A DNA stretch of 64,000 bases from Sansalvadorimonas sp965243775. GTDB lineage: Bacteria; Pseudomonadota; Gammaproteobacteria; Pseudomonadales; Endozoicomonadaceae. Location: NCBI GenBank assembly GCA_965243775.1, contig CBDEWF010000128.1, positions 1-64,000 of the forward strand, read 5' to 3'. The notes under the pieces are model-generated. The model was not told the DNA's origin. It searched no databases and saw only the letters and a program-made list of their open reading frames with translations. The stretch's first letter is position 1. The number at the start of each line of letters is the position of its first letter. Below are positions 9,845 to 19,241 of this stretch, in pieces. A program made the position numbers and the translations under genes.

Positions 9845-11155
9845 TGCCGCATAGCTCAAAAGACCACGCCATCATGCTTGCAGTGGTCTCCCCTTGTAAG
9901 TCCACTTGAACGGTTTAGCCATGGTTTCATTAAAGAAGTCGATGAAACCATGGAGGCGGTTTTTTAAGTCTTCTTTCGAGACAAAGCCACTGCGCTTGAG
10001 GAATCGCCTCACCAGTATGGAAAACCAAATCTCAATCTGGTTAAGCCAGGAAGCGTGCTTGGGTGTGTAGTGAAACACGACCTTGTGGGACGAGTCTGAG
10101 AGATAGGCCGACCGGCTTTGCATGGATTTCAATATCCCGGATTTGCCTTTGATACCAAGCTCTTCCTCAGATGTACCCTCTATAGCTGCCACGAATCGAA
10201 CAGCGGCCTCCGACATGTGCGTATTCAGATTGTCAGCAACGATATGCCAACCCCGGGCCTCAGGATCGCTGAGTATCATTATCTCCAGCCAGAGCGCAAA
10301 ATCCTGTTCAGTGCGTGTCTCACTGACCAAGGGCAGAATTTTTCCCGTCGCGACATTCATGCCTGCCAGCAGGGCCTGTGTTCCATGACGCACATATTCA
10401 AACTCCCTTTTTTCGACCTGCCCAGGCTTCACGCATTTACCTGGTGATGCTGGCTCGAGAGCCTGAATCCCTGTCTTCTCGTCAAAGGAAATGGTGTGAA
10501 TCTTGTTTTCTGCTCGTGCCGGAGCTAGCTGGTAAGTCTCACAGACATCCGCACAGCGCTCATCAAAAGCCTCGTCTTTGGGGGTATCTACCCAGCCCCG
10601 GACTTTATCGGGGCGAATATCGGCCTGATTTTAAAAATCGGCCGACCTGGCGTTGTGAAATGGATTCAACAATGTTCTTATCCATGGCCGCTTTGGCCAG
10701 TGCATTCTGTGACCAGTGACTCAAGATATAGCCATGATTTTCCGGCTTTTCACAAGCCAGAGCCATAATTTGGCAGACTTGCTCTGCTTTAAATTTGGGC
10801 GGTGCTCCAGGTCTTGGAGCCTCTTGCAATCGCTCCATCGCTGACATGTCATCAGAACGCTCAACCCAGTGCTTACGCCAGAGAGTCACAGTCCCCCGGT
10901 TACAACTCAGTTGCAGAGCCGAAGCCCTGATACTCAAACCTTGTTCAGCGGCCAGAATGATTTTGGCTCTGAGCACAAATGCCTGAGTGCTGCTGCGCTT
11001 GCGAACGATATCTTGAAGTTCATTACGTTGCTGTTCGCTTAGAGTGAAAGATTTACAGTGATCTGCCTGCATCCTTGCTACTACTCTTGATGGCTTGGGC
11101 AGACAGATCTGAGCATATCTGAGGCGGTATAGATATTAGAGCTTTCCGGCACTAG
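9841..11155 (-). mobile_element. IS630-family insertion sequence
   Basis: About 1.3 kb bounded by inverted repeats CTAGTGCCGCATAGCTC (9841-9857) and, on the other strand, CTAGTGCCGGAAAGCTC (11139-11155), 15 of 17 matching. The TA inside CTAG at both ends fits the TA target preference of IS630/Tc1-mariner elements. It encodes one transposase, interrupted by a frameshift. The left end coincides with the end of the neighbouring MITE. Confidence 0.82.
9872..11072 (-). pseudogene. IS630 transposase, split by a +1 frameshift
   Basis: The upstream part (10605-11072) carries the helix-turn-helix region (LSIRASALQLSCNRGTVTLWRKHW) and ends at SGRYSPR-stop. The downstream part is open in the +1 frame from about 10620 to 9872, reading IRPDKVRGWVDTPKDEAF and then the DDE catalytic core: TISFDEKTGIQ, HIVADNLNTH and HASWLNQIEIWFS. 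A single extra base near 10605-10650 explains the break. A run reading TTTTTAAAA lies just before the switch, so programmed shifting was considered, but the needed direction is +1, which does not fit a simple -1 slippery site; a mutation is more likely. Confidence 0.85.
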
Positions 11156-11253
11156 GGCCTGCTGAGGTTTTTATAAAAACAGGTTATTTCACTTGGAATT
11201 GCAGAGCTGCTATTTTTTCTGACAATATTGTTTAATCAGTCTGGGGGCAGTTA

Positions 11254-14200
11254 GTGCTATGGTCTGTAGTGCTATGGTCTGGCCGGTGCCTGGTTCTGAC
11301 TTTGGTAATATCAGCGAGTCTTTCTGCCAAAGCTAAGATTCTTGGTCTAAGCCAGTGTGTTGAAGTTATAGCTTCCTATTCACCAACACTGGTTCAGCTC
11401 ACTAAAAAAAACATTGATGCTGACTACCGGCTTAGGAATAAATGGATAAACTTTGCCGTCATAAATTCCCAAGAGGTCGATGCTAATGCTGCTATCGGTT
11501 GGAGAGGAGAACCTCTAGATACATATTATAAATTTGAGGCAACTGGCAATGACATTATGACGCGGGCCAGTACCCCGATCTGTGCAGCTTCACCTGATCC
11601 TAATGTGCCCTTTCCATCCGGGAGGGTTTCGCCATATTTTCAGATCTCTGCCAGCTCTCAAATTTCAAGATCCCCCCTCAGCTATCCTTCATCATCATCT
11701 TCCCAAAGTTGTTTTCCTCCGTCCCCACAGGTTATTTTTAGCCCTGCTTCTGTAGCCAGCTCTACATCTGGTGAAGGGGAGGCTGGTATTGAAGGGCATA
11801 TCTGGGTCAAAAACCGTGGGCAGGCGCAGCAGTCTGGTTCTGGTGATCCTGACGAGCCGATGTTCAGAGGGATCAAGACCGGTCATTCCGGTGCGCAACA
11901 GGGGAGATCTGCCCTGTTTTGTGACGGATACTGGCTTGAAAGCACTAGAGAGCAGTTTGCTGTTTGCTGTGAATTTGATAAGGACAAGGAAATTCCAGAC
12001 TTATCTAAATTACAAAAAATGGATAAATCCAGGCAGAGTGATGTGGATGCAATAGCGGCTACTTTTGTTGATTTTCTTGAACATATTGAAGATGAAGATC
12101 AGTACAGGGGGGGGTTGTATAAAGTTGGAGATGAAATGATATTTGAATTTGATGGGATTATAGTAAAAGCAAAAGTTATTGGAGCCGGAACAAGTACAAT
12201 TGTTTTTCAATTTTACAGTGTTGAAGGTAAAAAATATTGTGATCTAATAAAGTTGGATAGATTGAAGAGGTCTTTGCCGGGGCTGGCATTTCGAAGAATT
12301 ACATTTCCGGATGAAAGCAGTGCGGTATTTTTTTATTACCATCAAATTGCCCATGCTAAATACTTATCAGAAAGAAAAGTTGATGCTTTGAATGCACAAT
12401 TCTGGCGATCGAAAAAGAACTCTGTATACATTATGCAGCCTTTGCTTGATAAAAAAAACCTTCTTGAAACCTATTTTAAAGATGTGCTTATTGGGAAGGG
12501 GGAGGATACTGATGTAAATATACTTGGGGAGGAGGTAACAGTTAAAGAATTCCTGGATAATGTGACAATGCAGATTCTGGATGGTGTTAAGATATTAGAC
12601 AACAGTAATAAGGCCTATAACACTATGTCAGCAAAATTAGGCAGAGAAAAAATGCTGACAGGCTATCTGGATGCCAAATATCCAAACTACCAAGTTGATT
12701 ATGACTGGAAAGAAGGTCGCTGCAAGGTCGCATATATGGATCCTTATCCTATTCATTTACAAATGTTTAATCGTCTTCCTTCACGCAGTAATGCCCACCT
12801 GCAATATGAAAAGTTTGATAAGTACTTTCACAGTGAGGGAGCGGAAGATTTACTTGCCCATGAGGGCCTTGTTAACAAGTATCAGAAAAAATTTGAAGCC
12901 TATTCCGACCAGAAAAAGATGCTGCTGAAGCTGGCTGCCAGTATTATTGACCCCTTGTTTGAAAACTGTGAAGGTGGAACAAGAGTTGATGTTGTAAAAA
13001 AAATCTTATTGGAAGAGAAATCTGGAGACAGATATAACCTATTCAGGATGACAATGGATAGTATTGCAAAGGCAGCTAACCAGCTTGGTATTACGGCAAC
13101 AGTTACTCATAAAGAAGCTGTTGAATATTCGGAAAAAAGAATAGAAATTAACATGCTTCTTCGTCTGGCATTAACCTTTGTACGTGATGCTGACTGGGAA
13201 GAGGGAGACGAGCTTGATGCCTGCCAGCTTTTTTTGTCAGAGAGTGCTTATGAGAGGGAGTTAATTGCGTGGGCAAGAGAGCTCTATGGTTGGAGCTCTG
13301 GTGAAAAAGTTGAGAGTGAAAGAGAGTATGAACACAGAGGCTCTTTGCGATTTTTAAAGAGTAAAGAATATAAGAAAAATCCACAGATACTTCATTGGTT
13401 AAGGGGGATAGTGAAAGTATTTTTAGAAAACCCTGATTACCGGGACTGTGCTGGCAATATAGCTCCCATTGTTGACCCGACTCCCGAAAAGATGAAGAGA
13501 CCTGCTACTACCAGTATTTCAGTTAAATCATCTCCACCACCACCTCCTCCACCTCCAGTTGTGACTCCTGACACGCCACGACATACAAGACACAAGCTTG
13601 CATCTTTCTCAATACCAAAAGCGTCATCATCTCTGCCAGCCGTAAAACCAAATCGTAAAAATCGAACCAGCCGTTCTTCACGAAAAAGACCAGCAGTCAC
13701 TCAGGTTGCCCCTCCTGCTAAAAAGCCTTGCTTGAAAATTAAGGGTGTTACACCTGTTTCCCAAAGGGTTAAGGAGCTTTGGAGCAACTGGAGACTTGTC
13801 AATAAAGGGACTGACATTAAGACAGCTGGAAAATGGCCAAAACTGGTGACCAGCAATCAATCTGGTCTTTCAGGGGAGAATTGTGTCGATGCAGGAGAAT
13901 CCCGTCTGACTCGTATGCAGAGAGAGTCTCATCATTTTCAGGTAATACACAATGAGCTGGGTTGGCTTCCATCAGGAGTTGTTCTTTCGCCTGGCTTATG
14001 GCCACTTAGAAAGAGTGATAAAACCGATGAGGCTGTAGTGTCAGATCCTGATAGAGGAAAACTGTGTGATTTTACACCTTTTTTATTACCTGAAGATGAA
14101 GAGGTGCTGTTTTGGAAATCAAAAACTGAAACAGGGCCTGCAATTACTGTTAGTGGTCTTGATGGGCTTCTTGGGAAGTTACAAGAGCAGCTAGATCTTT

Positions 14201-15024
14201 CCCGTCACTATGAGCAAAGCCCTTCAATGGTCAAAGAATTGTACCCCAGAAATACTATAACGTTTGGCTCAATGACTGGAGGGCTGGCAAAGGATCCCAG
14301 TGTACAGGGCCCTGTCATATCTTCGCCGAGTGCAATGGTGTCTTATCTGCTTGATTTAACTTCCTCAAAAAAACAAGAAATAGAGCTGACAGAACAGAAA
14401 CAAGCAATAGAGCTGACAGACCAGGAAATAGTCGTGCTCATACAGATTATTGCCGTGATATATGATGTGGATATTTACATCGAAGCTGTCGGCACTGATG
14501 AGCCGGCCTACCGGCTTAGACCTTATGAATTCAGTCAGAAAGGGCTATGGGCTGCACGTTATGAGCCGATGCCTGCAATGGTTGCGTTTTCTGACAGACA
14601 GCGTTCAAAAAGGGAATATATCGTCCTGACCAGGGACGTAGACGGAGAGGGTAAGGTTGGCTGGCAGTTTATGGAGTCTTCTTTCGAGGCTGATGAAAGA
14701 ACCGATAAGAAAGCTGGTGAAGCAGATGAAGCTGATAGTGAAACAGAGCATATTTCGCTGAAGAGTGAAGCAATAGAAACGAAACCTGAGCAACCAGCTC
14801 TACGCTTTCCCGATGAGGAAAACCTGCCTTATAACAGGCAGACAGATTTCGTCAGGTCTCAATCTGAACCAATGCTGCATCGGTGCGGACCTAAAGATCG
14901 TTCTGTCTCTCCTGTCTGTGGTCCTCAATCAATGTCAATGCCTGCTACGCCAATGGATGCAGTAGTGCCATTAGTGCCTTTTATGCCATATATTCATACC
15001 GGACCTTCCCCCAAAGGACACTGA
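11254..15024 (+). CDS. Large exported protein, possible kinase-like domain, unknown function
   Basis: 1256 residues, not assigned to a family. It starts at a GTG after GGGGGCAG; an almost identical GTG 15 bases later is an alternative. Residues about 10-27 form a hydrophobic signal-like segment (CLVLTLVISASLSAKA). Residues about 300-500 may be a very divergent kinase fold: VIGAGTSTIVFQF looks like a glycine-rich loop, followed by DLIKLD, and VAYMDPYP could stand for the metal-binding motif; this is weak. At about 755-770 there is a run of eight prolines, then a basic stretch NRKNRTSRSSRKRP resembling a nuclear-localisation signal. The C-terminal 450 residues are unrecognised. Parts look A/T-rich against neighbours. 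It lies between two insertion sequences, suggesting acquisition. Candidate host-directed effector by inference only. Confidence 0.6.
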   Translation: MLWSVVLWSGRCLVLTLVISASLSAKAKILGLSQCVEVIASYSPTLVQLTKKNIDADYRLRNKWINFAVINSQEVDANAAIGWRGEPLDTYYKFEATGNDIMTRASTPICAASPDPNVPFPSGRVSPYFQISASSQISRSPLSYPSSSSSQSCFPPSPQVIFSPASVASSTSGEGEAGIEGHIWVKNRGQAQQSGSGDPDEPMFRGIKTGHSGAQQGRSALFCDGYWLESTREQFAVCCEFDKDKEIPDLSKLQKMDKSRQSDVDAIAATFVDFLEHIEDEDQYRGGLYKVGDEMIFEFDGIIVKAKVIGAGTSTIVFQFYSVEGKKYCDLIKLDRLKRSLPGLAFRRITFPDESSAVFFYYHQIAHAKYLSERKVDALNAQFWRSKKNSVYIMQPLLDKKNLLETYFKDVLIGKGEDTDVNILGEEVTVKEFLDNVTMQILDGVKILDNSNKAYNTMSAKLGREKMLTGYLDAKYPNYQVDYDWKEGRCKVAYMDPYPIHLQMFNRLPSRSNAHLQYEKFDKYFHSEGAEDLLAHEGLVNKYQKKFEAYSDQKKMLLKLAASIIDPLFENCEGGTRVDVVKKILLEEKSGDRYNLFRMTMDSIAKAANQLGITATVTHKEAVEYSEKRIEINMLLRLALTFVRDADWEEGDELDACQLFLSESAYERELIAWARELYGWSSGEKVESEREYEHRGSLRFLKSKEYKKNPQILHWLRGIVKVFLENPDYRDCAGNIAPIVDPTPEKMKRPATTSISVKSSPPPPPPPPVVTPDTPRHTRHKLASFSIPKASSSLPAVKPNRKNRTSRSSRKRPAVTQVAPPAKKPCLKIKGVTPVSQRVKELWSNWRLVNKGTDIKTAGKWPKLVTSNQSGLSGENCVDAGESRLTRMQRESHHFQVIHNELGWLPSGVVLSPGLWPLRKSDKTDEAVVSDPDRGKLCDFTPFLLPEDEEVLFWKSKTETGPAITVSGLDGLLGKLQEQLDLSRHYEQSPSMVKELYPRNTITFGSMTGGLAKDPSVQGPVISSPSAMVSYLLDLTSSKKQEIELTEQKQAIELTDQEIVVLIQIIAVIYDVDIYIEAVGTDEPAYRLRPYEFSQKGLWAARYEPMPAMVAFSDRQRSKREYIVLTRDVDGEGKVGWQFMESSFEADERTDKKAGEADEADSETEHISLKSEAIETKPEQPALRFPDEENLPYNRQTDFVRSQSEPMLHRCGPKDRSVSPVCGPQSMSMPATPMDAVVPLVPFMPYIHTGPSPKGH

Positions 15025-15138
15025 TGGGTGTTTTATATGCTTGTTATTACCCATAGGGTAGTAAGCGGTAATTCCTCACCACATTAATTTCCATCAATTC
15101 CCTGTTTATGATCCTGATTTTTCATCAGGAACTCCCCA

Positions 15139-15447
15139 ATGTCTTCAGAATCTCTAGAATCTCTCTGGCGCGACCGCCTTCAATAGTGGCAGGAATCCGG
15201 CCTGACACAAACAGCATGGTGCCAGCAGAACAACCTGAACTCTCACCAGTTGTCTTACTGGAAACGGAAATTCCGTGACCAGTCCTCACGGGGTAAGCTG
15301 GTTCCTCTTTCCGTGACCCCAGAAACAAGCAGGCTGACAACAGTGACTGTGACTGTGACTGTAACTGTAACTTTACCTTCAGGTATCCATCTGAAAGTTC
15401 AGACTGACAACATCATTGAACTGGTTCGGGAGCTGGCTCGCCTATGA
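15139..15447 (+). pseudogene. IS66 TnpA-like remnant with internal stop
   Basis: The frame from ATG 15139 reads like the first small protein of IS66 elements: WRDRLQ-stop-WQESGLTQTAWCQQNNL, then LSYWKRKFRD and a C-terminal LPSGIHLKVQ. The TAG after residue 15 breaks it. A short tandem of GTGACT/GTAACT units near 15345-15373 encodes TVTVTVTV inside it. The stop overlaps the next start in the ATGA arrangement usual in IS66. Confidence 0.75.
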
Positions 15448-15530
15448 TTCGTCCAGTTACAGACATTGAAGTATTTCTCTACGCCGAGCCTGTGGATATG
15501 CGTAAGTCCATTGATGGGCTGGCCTGTCGT
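15444..15530 (+). pseudogene. IS66 TnpB fragment
   Basis: Only the first ~28 codons remain: MIRPVTDIEVFLYAEPVDMR, then KSIDGLA, the highly conserved IS66 Orf2/TnpB start. The reading then passes abruptly into TnpC sequence in another frame near 15525, so most of tnpB and the start of tnpC have been deleted. Confidence 0.8.
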
Positions 15531-16374
15531 CCTCAAAGCCCAGGTTCAAGCTCTTCAGAATCAGTTCTCTGTTCTTGAGGAGCAGGTTCGTCTGCTGATT
15601 CAGAAGCGTTTCGGCGCATCCAATGAAAAATCTTCTCCTGACCAATATGGCCTGTTCAATGAAGCCGAACAGGATCTGCCTGAAGACACGGATGCGATCG
15701 AGTCAGCTGAAGAAGAGATCACAGTTCCTGCCCATCAGCGCAAAAAGGCCGGGCGCAAACCGCTGCCTGCACACCTGCCTCGTATCCGTGAAGAACATGA
15801 CCTCCCAGAAGATGAGAAGGTCTGTTCCTGTTGTGGCAACCAGAACCTGCACCGGATCGGCGAAGAGGTGAGTGAACAGCTGGATATTATCCCGGCCAAA
15901 ATCCACGTGATTCAGCATGTTCGCCCCAAGTATGCCTGTCGTGCCTGTGAAGGTGCTGAAGAAGCTGGGTAAAACCAGTCCTATATGTGGGTGCAGGTCG
16001 CAGAACCGGAGCAGTTACGACAGTGGCTCGATAAATCCCTGCCTCAGGTACCCCCGAAAACCTTACTGGGCAAAGCCCTGCAATACCTTCACAACCAGTG
16101 GGACAAACTCATCCGTTACTGTGATGAGGGCTACCTGCGTATGGATAACAACCTGGCAGAAAACGCGATCCGCCCTTTCGTGGTGGGGCGCAAGGCGTGG
16201 CTGTTCAGCAACAGCCAAAAGGGAGCTGATGCCAGTGCCAATCTGTACAGCCTGATTGAAACCGCCAAAGCTTGTGGTGTGGAACCCTATGCTTACCAGA
16301 AAGAGGTTTTTACCCAGTTGCCTTCCGTGAAATCTGTTGAAGATATTGAGCAGTTGCTTCCCTGGAATGTTTAG
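15525..16374 (+). pseudogene. IS66 transposase TnpC, internally deleted
   Basis: Two parts of the IS66 DDE transposase survive. 15525-15972 holds the coiled-coil N-terminus (LEEQVRLLIQKRFGASNEK), the linker GRKPLPAHLPR and the zinc-binding CSCCGNQNLHRIGEEVSEQL with PKYACRACEG, ending at a stop. 15985-16374 holds the C-terminus: GKALQYLHNQWDKL, the catalytic-glutamate region MDNNLAENAIRPFVVGRK and the terminal LLPWNV. The core carrying the catalytic aspartates is missing between them. Confidence 0.85.
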
Positions 16375-16455
16375 AGCATAGAAATCAACCGGGTTTAAAA
16401 TGGCCCCTGACTGTTCTGCTAACCTTTAAGGCCGGTTTGGTTCAGGGAAGCTGAC

Positions 16456-18660
16456 TTGTTTTCTGGATTGTTAAAGCCAACATACTTTTGCCTTGTCTTT
16501 TGCCTTGTCCTGGTCATTGCCACAGTTCAACCTGCCAGTTCAGGTACAAACAAGCAGGAGAGCTGCACTCTCGTTTTACCCGCAGGCGAAGGGGAGACAG
16601 AGATTCTCTCAACAGGAGCCATACGCACTCACGCCTCAGCGGCCCACCCACTGGATGATACTTACTGTGTGCCTGTTTCAGGTGAAGGTTTCGAATGTCG
16701 GGGCATTGAAAGTGCATCCCGAATAAGGGTGCCACACCTGGATGATGACACCCTCAAATTGAGTGCTCCAGGATCAGCTTGCACAGCAACGTCCCGTTCA
16801 GGCACCCCGCTACCTGAAACAGATGAGGTGATCATTGAAAAAGAATCATGGGATCCACTTATGATGTCTCTCAATCCTGAGCTATTGGCCTGGGAAATTC
16901 ATTGCCAGAGGGTGGTTAAAAAAGAACCCTCTGTTACCTCTTCCTTTGAAAGTTATCCAGGTTACGACAGTCCTCTCACTCTGGAAATGGAAATAGTGAC
17001 GCAAAGTGAACAAGCTGCAGTATTCAGGAAGAAGCGCAACACCACCTGTGGCTGCGGCCTGTCCTTTGATTCGATGAGGCTTCTTACCTCCCACCGCCGG
17101 GGCAGCACGGATGCGCGTTGCAAGGGCAAGCAGAACACCACCTGTGGCTGCGGCCTGTCCTTTGATTCGGTGAACCTTCTTAACTCCCACTGCCAGGGCA
17201 GCACGGATGCGCGCTGCAAGGGCAAGCGCAACACCACCTGTGGCTGCGGCCTGTCCTTTGATTCGGTGAGCCTTCTTACCTCCCACCGCCGGGGCAGCAC
17301 GGATGCGCGTTGCAAGGGCAAGCAGAACACCACCTGTGGCTGCGGCCTGTCCTTTGATTCGGTGAACCTTCTTAACTCCCACTGCCAGGGCAGCACGGAT
17401 GCGCGCTGCAAGGGCAAGCAGAACACCACCTGTGGCTGCGGCCTGTCCTTTGATTCGGTGAGCCTTCTTACCTCCCACCGCCGGGGCAGCACGGATGCGC
17501 GCTGCAAGGGCAAGCGCAACACCACCTGTGGCTGCGGCCTGTCCTTTGATGCGGCGAGCCTTCTTACCTCCCACCGCCAGGGTAGCACGGATGCGCGCTG
17601 CAAGGGCAAGCGCAATACCACCTGTGGTTGCGGCCTGTCCTTTGATTCGGCGAGCCTTCTTAACTCCCACCGCCAGGGTAGCACGGATGCGCGCTGCAAG
17701 GGCAAGCAGAACACCACCTGCGGCTGCGGCCTGTCCTTTGATTCGGCGAGGCTTCTTGAATCCCACCGCCAGGGCAGCACGGATGCGCGCTGCAAGGGCA
17801 AGCGCAACACCACCTGTGGCTGCGGCCTGTCCTTTGATTCGGTGAACCTTCTTATCTCCCACCGCCGGGGCAGCACGGATGCGCGTTGCAAGGGCAAGCG
17901 CAACACCACCTGTGGCTGCGGCCTGTCCTTTGATTCGGCGAGGCTTCTTGAATCCCACCGCCGGGGCAGCACGGATGCGCGCTGCAAGGGCAAGCGCAAC
18001 ACCACCTGTGGCTGCGGCCTGTCCTTTGATTCGGTCAGCCATCTTAACTCCCATCGCCAGGGCAGCACGGATGCGCGTTGCAAGGGCAAGCGCAACACCA
18101 TCTGTGGCTGCGGCCTGTCCTTTGATTCGGTGAACCTTCTTAACTCCCACCGCCAGGGCAGCACGGATGCGCGTTGCAAGGGCAAGCTGAACACCACCTG
18201 TAGCTGCGGCCTGTCCTTTGGTTCGGCCAGCCTTCTTAAATCCCACCGCCGGGGCAGCACGGATGCGCGTTGCAAGGGCAAGCTGAACACCATCTGTGGC
18301 TGCGGCCTGTCCTTTGATTCGGCCAGCCTTCTTAAATCCCACCGCCGGGGCAGCACGGATGCGCGTTGCAAGGGCAAGCGCAACACCATCTGTGGCTGCG
18401 GCCTGTCCTTTGATTCGGTGAACCTTCTTAACTCCCACCGCCAGGGCAGCACGGATGCGCGTTGCAAGGGCAAGCGCAACACCATCTGTGGCTGCGGCCT
18501 GTCCTTTGATTCGGTCAGCCTTCTTAAATCCCACCGCCGGGGCAGCACGGATGCGCGTTGCAAGGGCAAGCTGAACAAAAGAGGGGGGGACATAAAAGAC
18601 TGTATCTATTCCTATAAAAAGGTGATCACAATTTCTCTTTTCAGCTATAACAAATATTAA
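16456..18660 (+). CDS. Exported protein with sixteen C2H2-like zinc-finger repeats
   Basis: 734 residues, starting at TTG 16456 (AGGGAAG upstream; no ATG or GTG is available before the in-frame stop at 16420). A hydrophobic signal peptide (about residues 8-30, FCLVFCLVLVIATVQPASS) is followed by a non-repetitive acidic region to about 193. Residues 194-705 are exactly sixteen 32-residue repeats. Each has Cys-Gly-Cys-Gly-Leu-Ser-Phe, then Leu-Leu, Ser-His and a final Asp-Ala-Arg-Cys. From the second Cys the Phe is at +4, Leu at +10 and His at +13, exactly the core spacing of classical C2H2 fingers; the first pair is C-x-C and the last ligand would be Cys eight residues after His. A short basic/aromatic tail ends the protein. 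Function unknown; likely metal-binding and exported. Confidence 0.8.
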   Translation: MFSGLLKPTYFCLVFCLVLVIATVQPASSGTNKQESCTLVLPAGEGETEILSTGAIRTHASAAHPLDDTYCVPVSGEGFECRGIESASRIRVPHLDDDTLKLSAPGSACTATSRSGTPLPETDEVIIEKESWDPLMMSLNPELLAWEIHCQRVVKKEPSVTSSFESYPGYDSPLTLEMEIVTQSEQAAVFRKKRNTTCGCGLSFDSMRLLTSHRRGSTDARCKGKQNTTCGCGLSFDSVNLLNSHCQGSTDARCKGKRNTTCGCGLSFDSVSLLTSHRRGSTDARCKGKQNTTCGCGLSFDSVNLLNSHCQGSTDARCKGKQNTTCGCGLSFDSVSLLTSHRRGSTDARCKGKRNTTCGCGLSFDAASLLTSHRQGSTDARCKGKRNTTCGCGLSFDSASLLNSHRQGSTDARCKGKQNTTCGCGLSFDSARLLESHRQGSTDARCKGKRNTTCGCGLSFDSVNLLISHRRGSTDARCKGKRNTTCGCGLSFDSARLLESHRRGSTDARCKGKRNTTCGCGLSFDSVSHLNSHRQGSTDARCKGKRNTICGCGLSFDSVNLLNSHRQGSTDARCKGKLNTTCSCGLSFGSASLLKSHRRGSTDARCKGKLNTICGCGLSFDSASLLKSHRRGSTDARCKGKRNTICGCGLSFDSVNLLNSHRQGSTDARCKGKRNTICGCGLSFDSVSLLKSHRRGSTDARCKGKLNKRGGDIKDCIYSYKKVITISLFSYNKY
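17035..18570 (+). repeat. 96-bp tandem repeat array, 16 copies
   Basis: Sixteen consecutive 96-bp units with no spacers, encoding the 32-residue finger. Most of each unit is nearly invariant at the DNA level, including codon choice; variation is concentrated in the four or five codons preceding SH (for example VNLLNS, VSLLTS, ARLLES, ASLLKS). The pattern suggests recent amplification or ongoing homogenisation. Confidence 0.95.
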
Positions 18661-18845
18661 TATACGAGGAGTGTCGAATATTTTTGTGGATATAGCGGTA
18701 CTTGGAAGTACCGTCTGAGGTTCATATCAGAGTCAACTTAAGCACAATGGTTGCTGGTGTAGTCAGCATCTCTGACTTATTGGTTAAATGCTAAGAGTTT
18801 CAACTATTCTGACAGTGCAGGTGGATCTGTGTGGAAGTGGGCTGC

Positions 18846-19241
18846 ATGCCAAAAAAATTTGTTCTGGGTATTGGCAGTGAACGGGGTACACCACTGGAGG
18901 TGATTGGTCAGGGGGTGATGCAGCGTCTTGATCAATTGAGTATTGATATCAGAGATATCAATACGGTGGCCAGTGTCCATTTTAAGCAATATGACCCCGC
19001 TTACCATGCTTTTGCCAGGATTCATAACCTTTCCTTCGTAACCTGTGATACAGAAGCGCTTTTTTCAGTATCTGCACCTGCAAAAGGTTGTTTTGGCAAA
19101 GGATGGTTTGGACCTGACGCTATCAGTGAAAGGGCGGCTCTGTTTTTCAGTCGGGCACAACAGCTGCTTGCGCCCTCTTTTCCTTTCCGGCTTTGCTATG
19201 GACAGCATGTTGTAGTGGTTTCTGTCTGTCGATCTTGTTGA
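18846..19241 (+). CDS. CobE / CbiG C-terminal-domain protein
   Basis: 131 residues. The start MPKKFVLGIGSERGTP matches the beginning of the CbiG C-terminal (CobE) domain, followed by KQYDPAYHAFARIHNLSF, like the KxxEPGLxxLAxxLGLPL segment of the family. Members take part in cobalamin corrin-ring synthesis; full CbiG opens the cobalt-precorrin-5A lactone with an N-terminal domain absent here. No other cobalamin gene lies in the window. The ATG at 18846 follows GGAAGTGGG. It could belong to a scattered pathway or be a relict. Confidence 0.65.
   Translation: MPKKFVLGIGSERGTPLEVIGQGVMQRLDQLSIDIRDINTVASVHFKQYDPAYHAFARIHNLSFVTCDTEALFSVSAPAKGCFGKGWFGPDAISERAALFFSRAQQLLAPSFPFRLCYGQHVVVVSVCRSC

Noticed and set aside
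10600..10660. Programmed -1 frameshift in the IS630 transposase at TTTTTAAAA
   Set aside because: The downstream frame is +1, and the -1 frame meets a stop after about 14 codons.
16882..18593. Long minus-strand open frames of about 540 codons opposite the zinc-finger array
   Set aside because: They are shadows: the 96-bp unit is a multiple of three, so absence of stops in one unit repeats through the array. The plus frame has a signal peptide and metal-ligand spacing.
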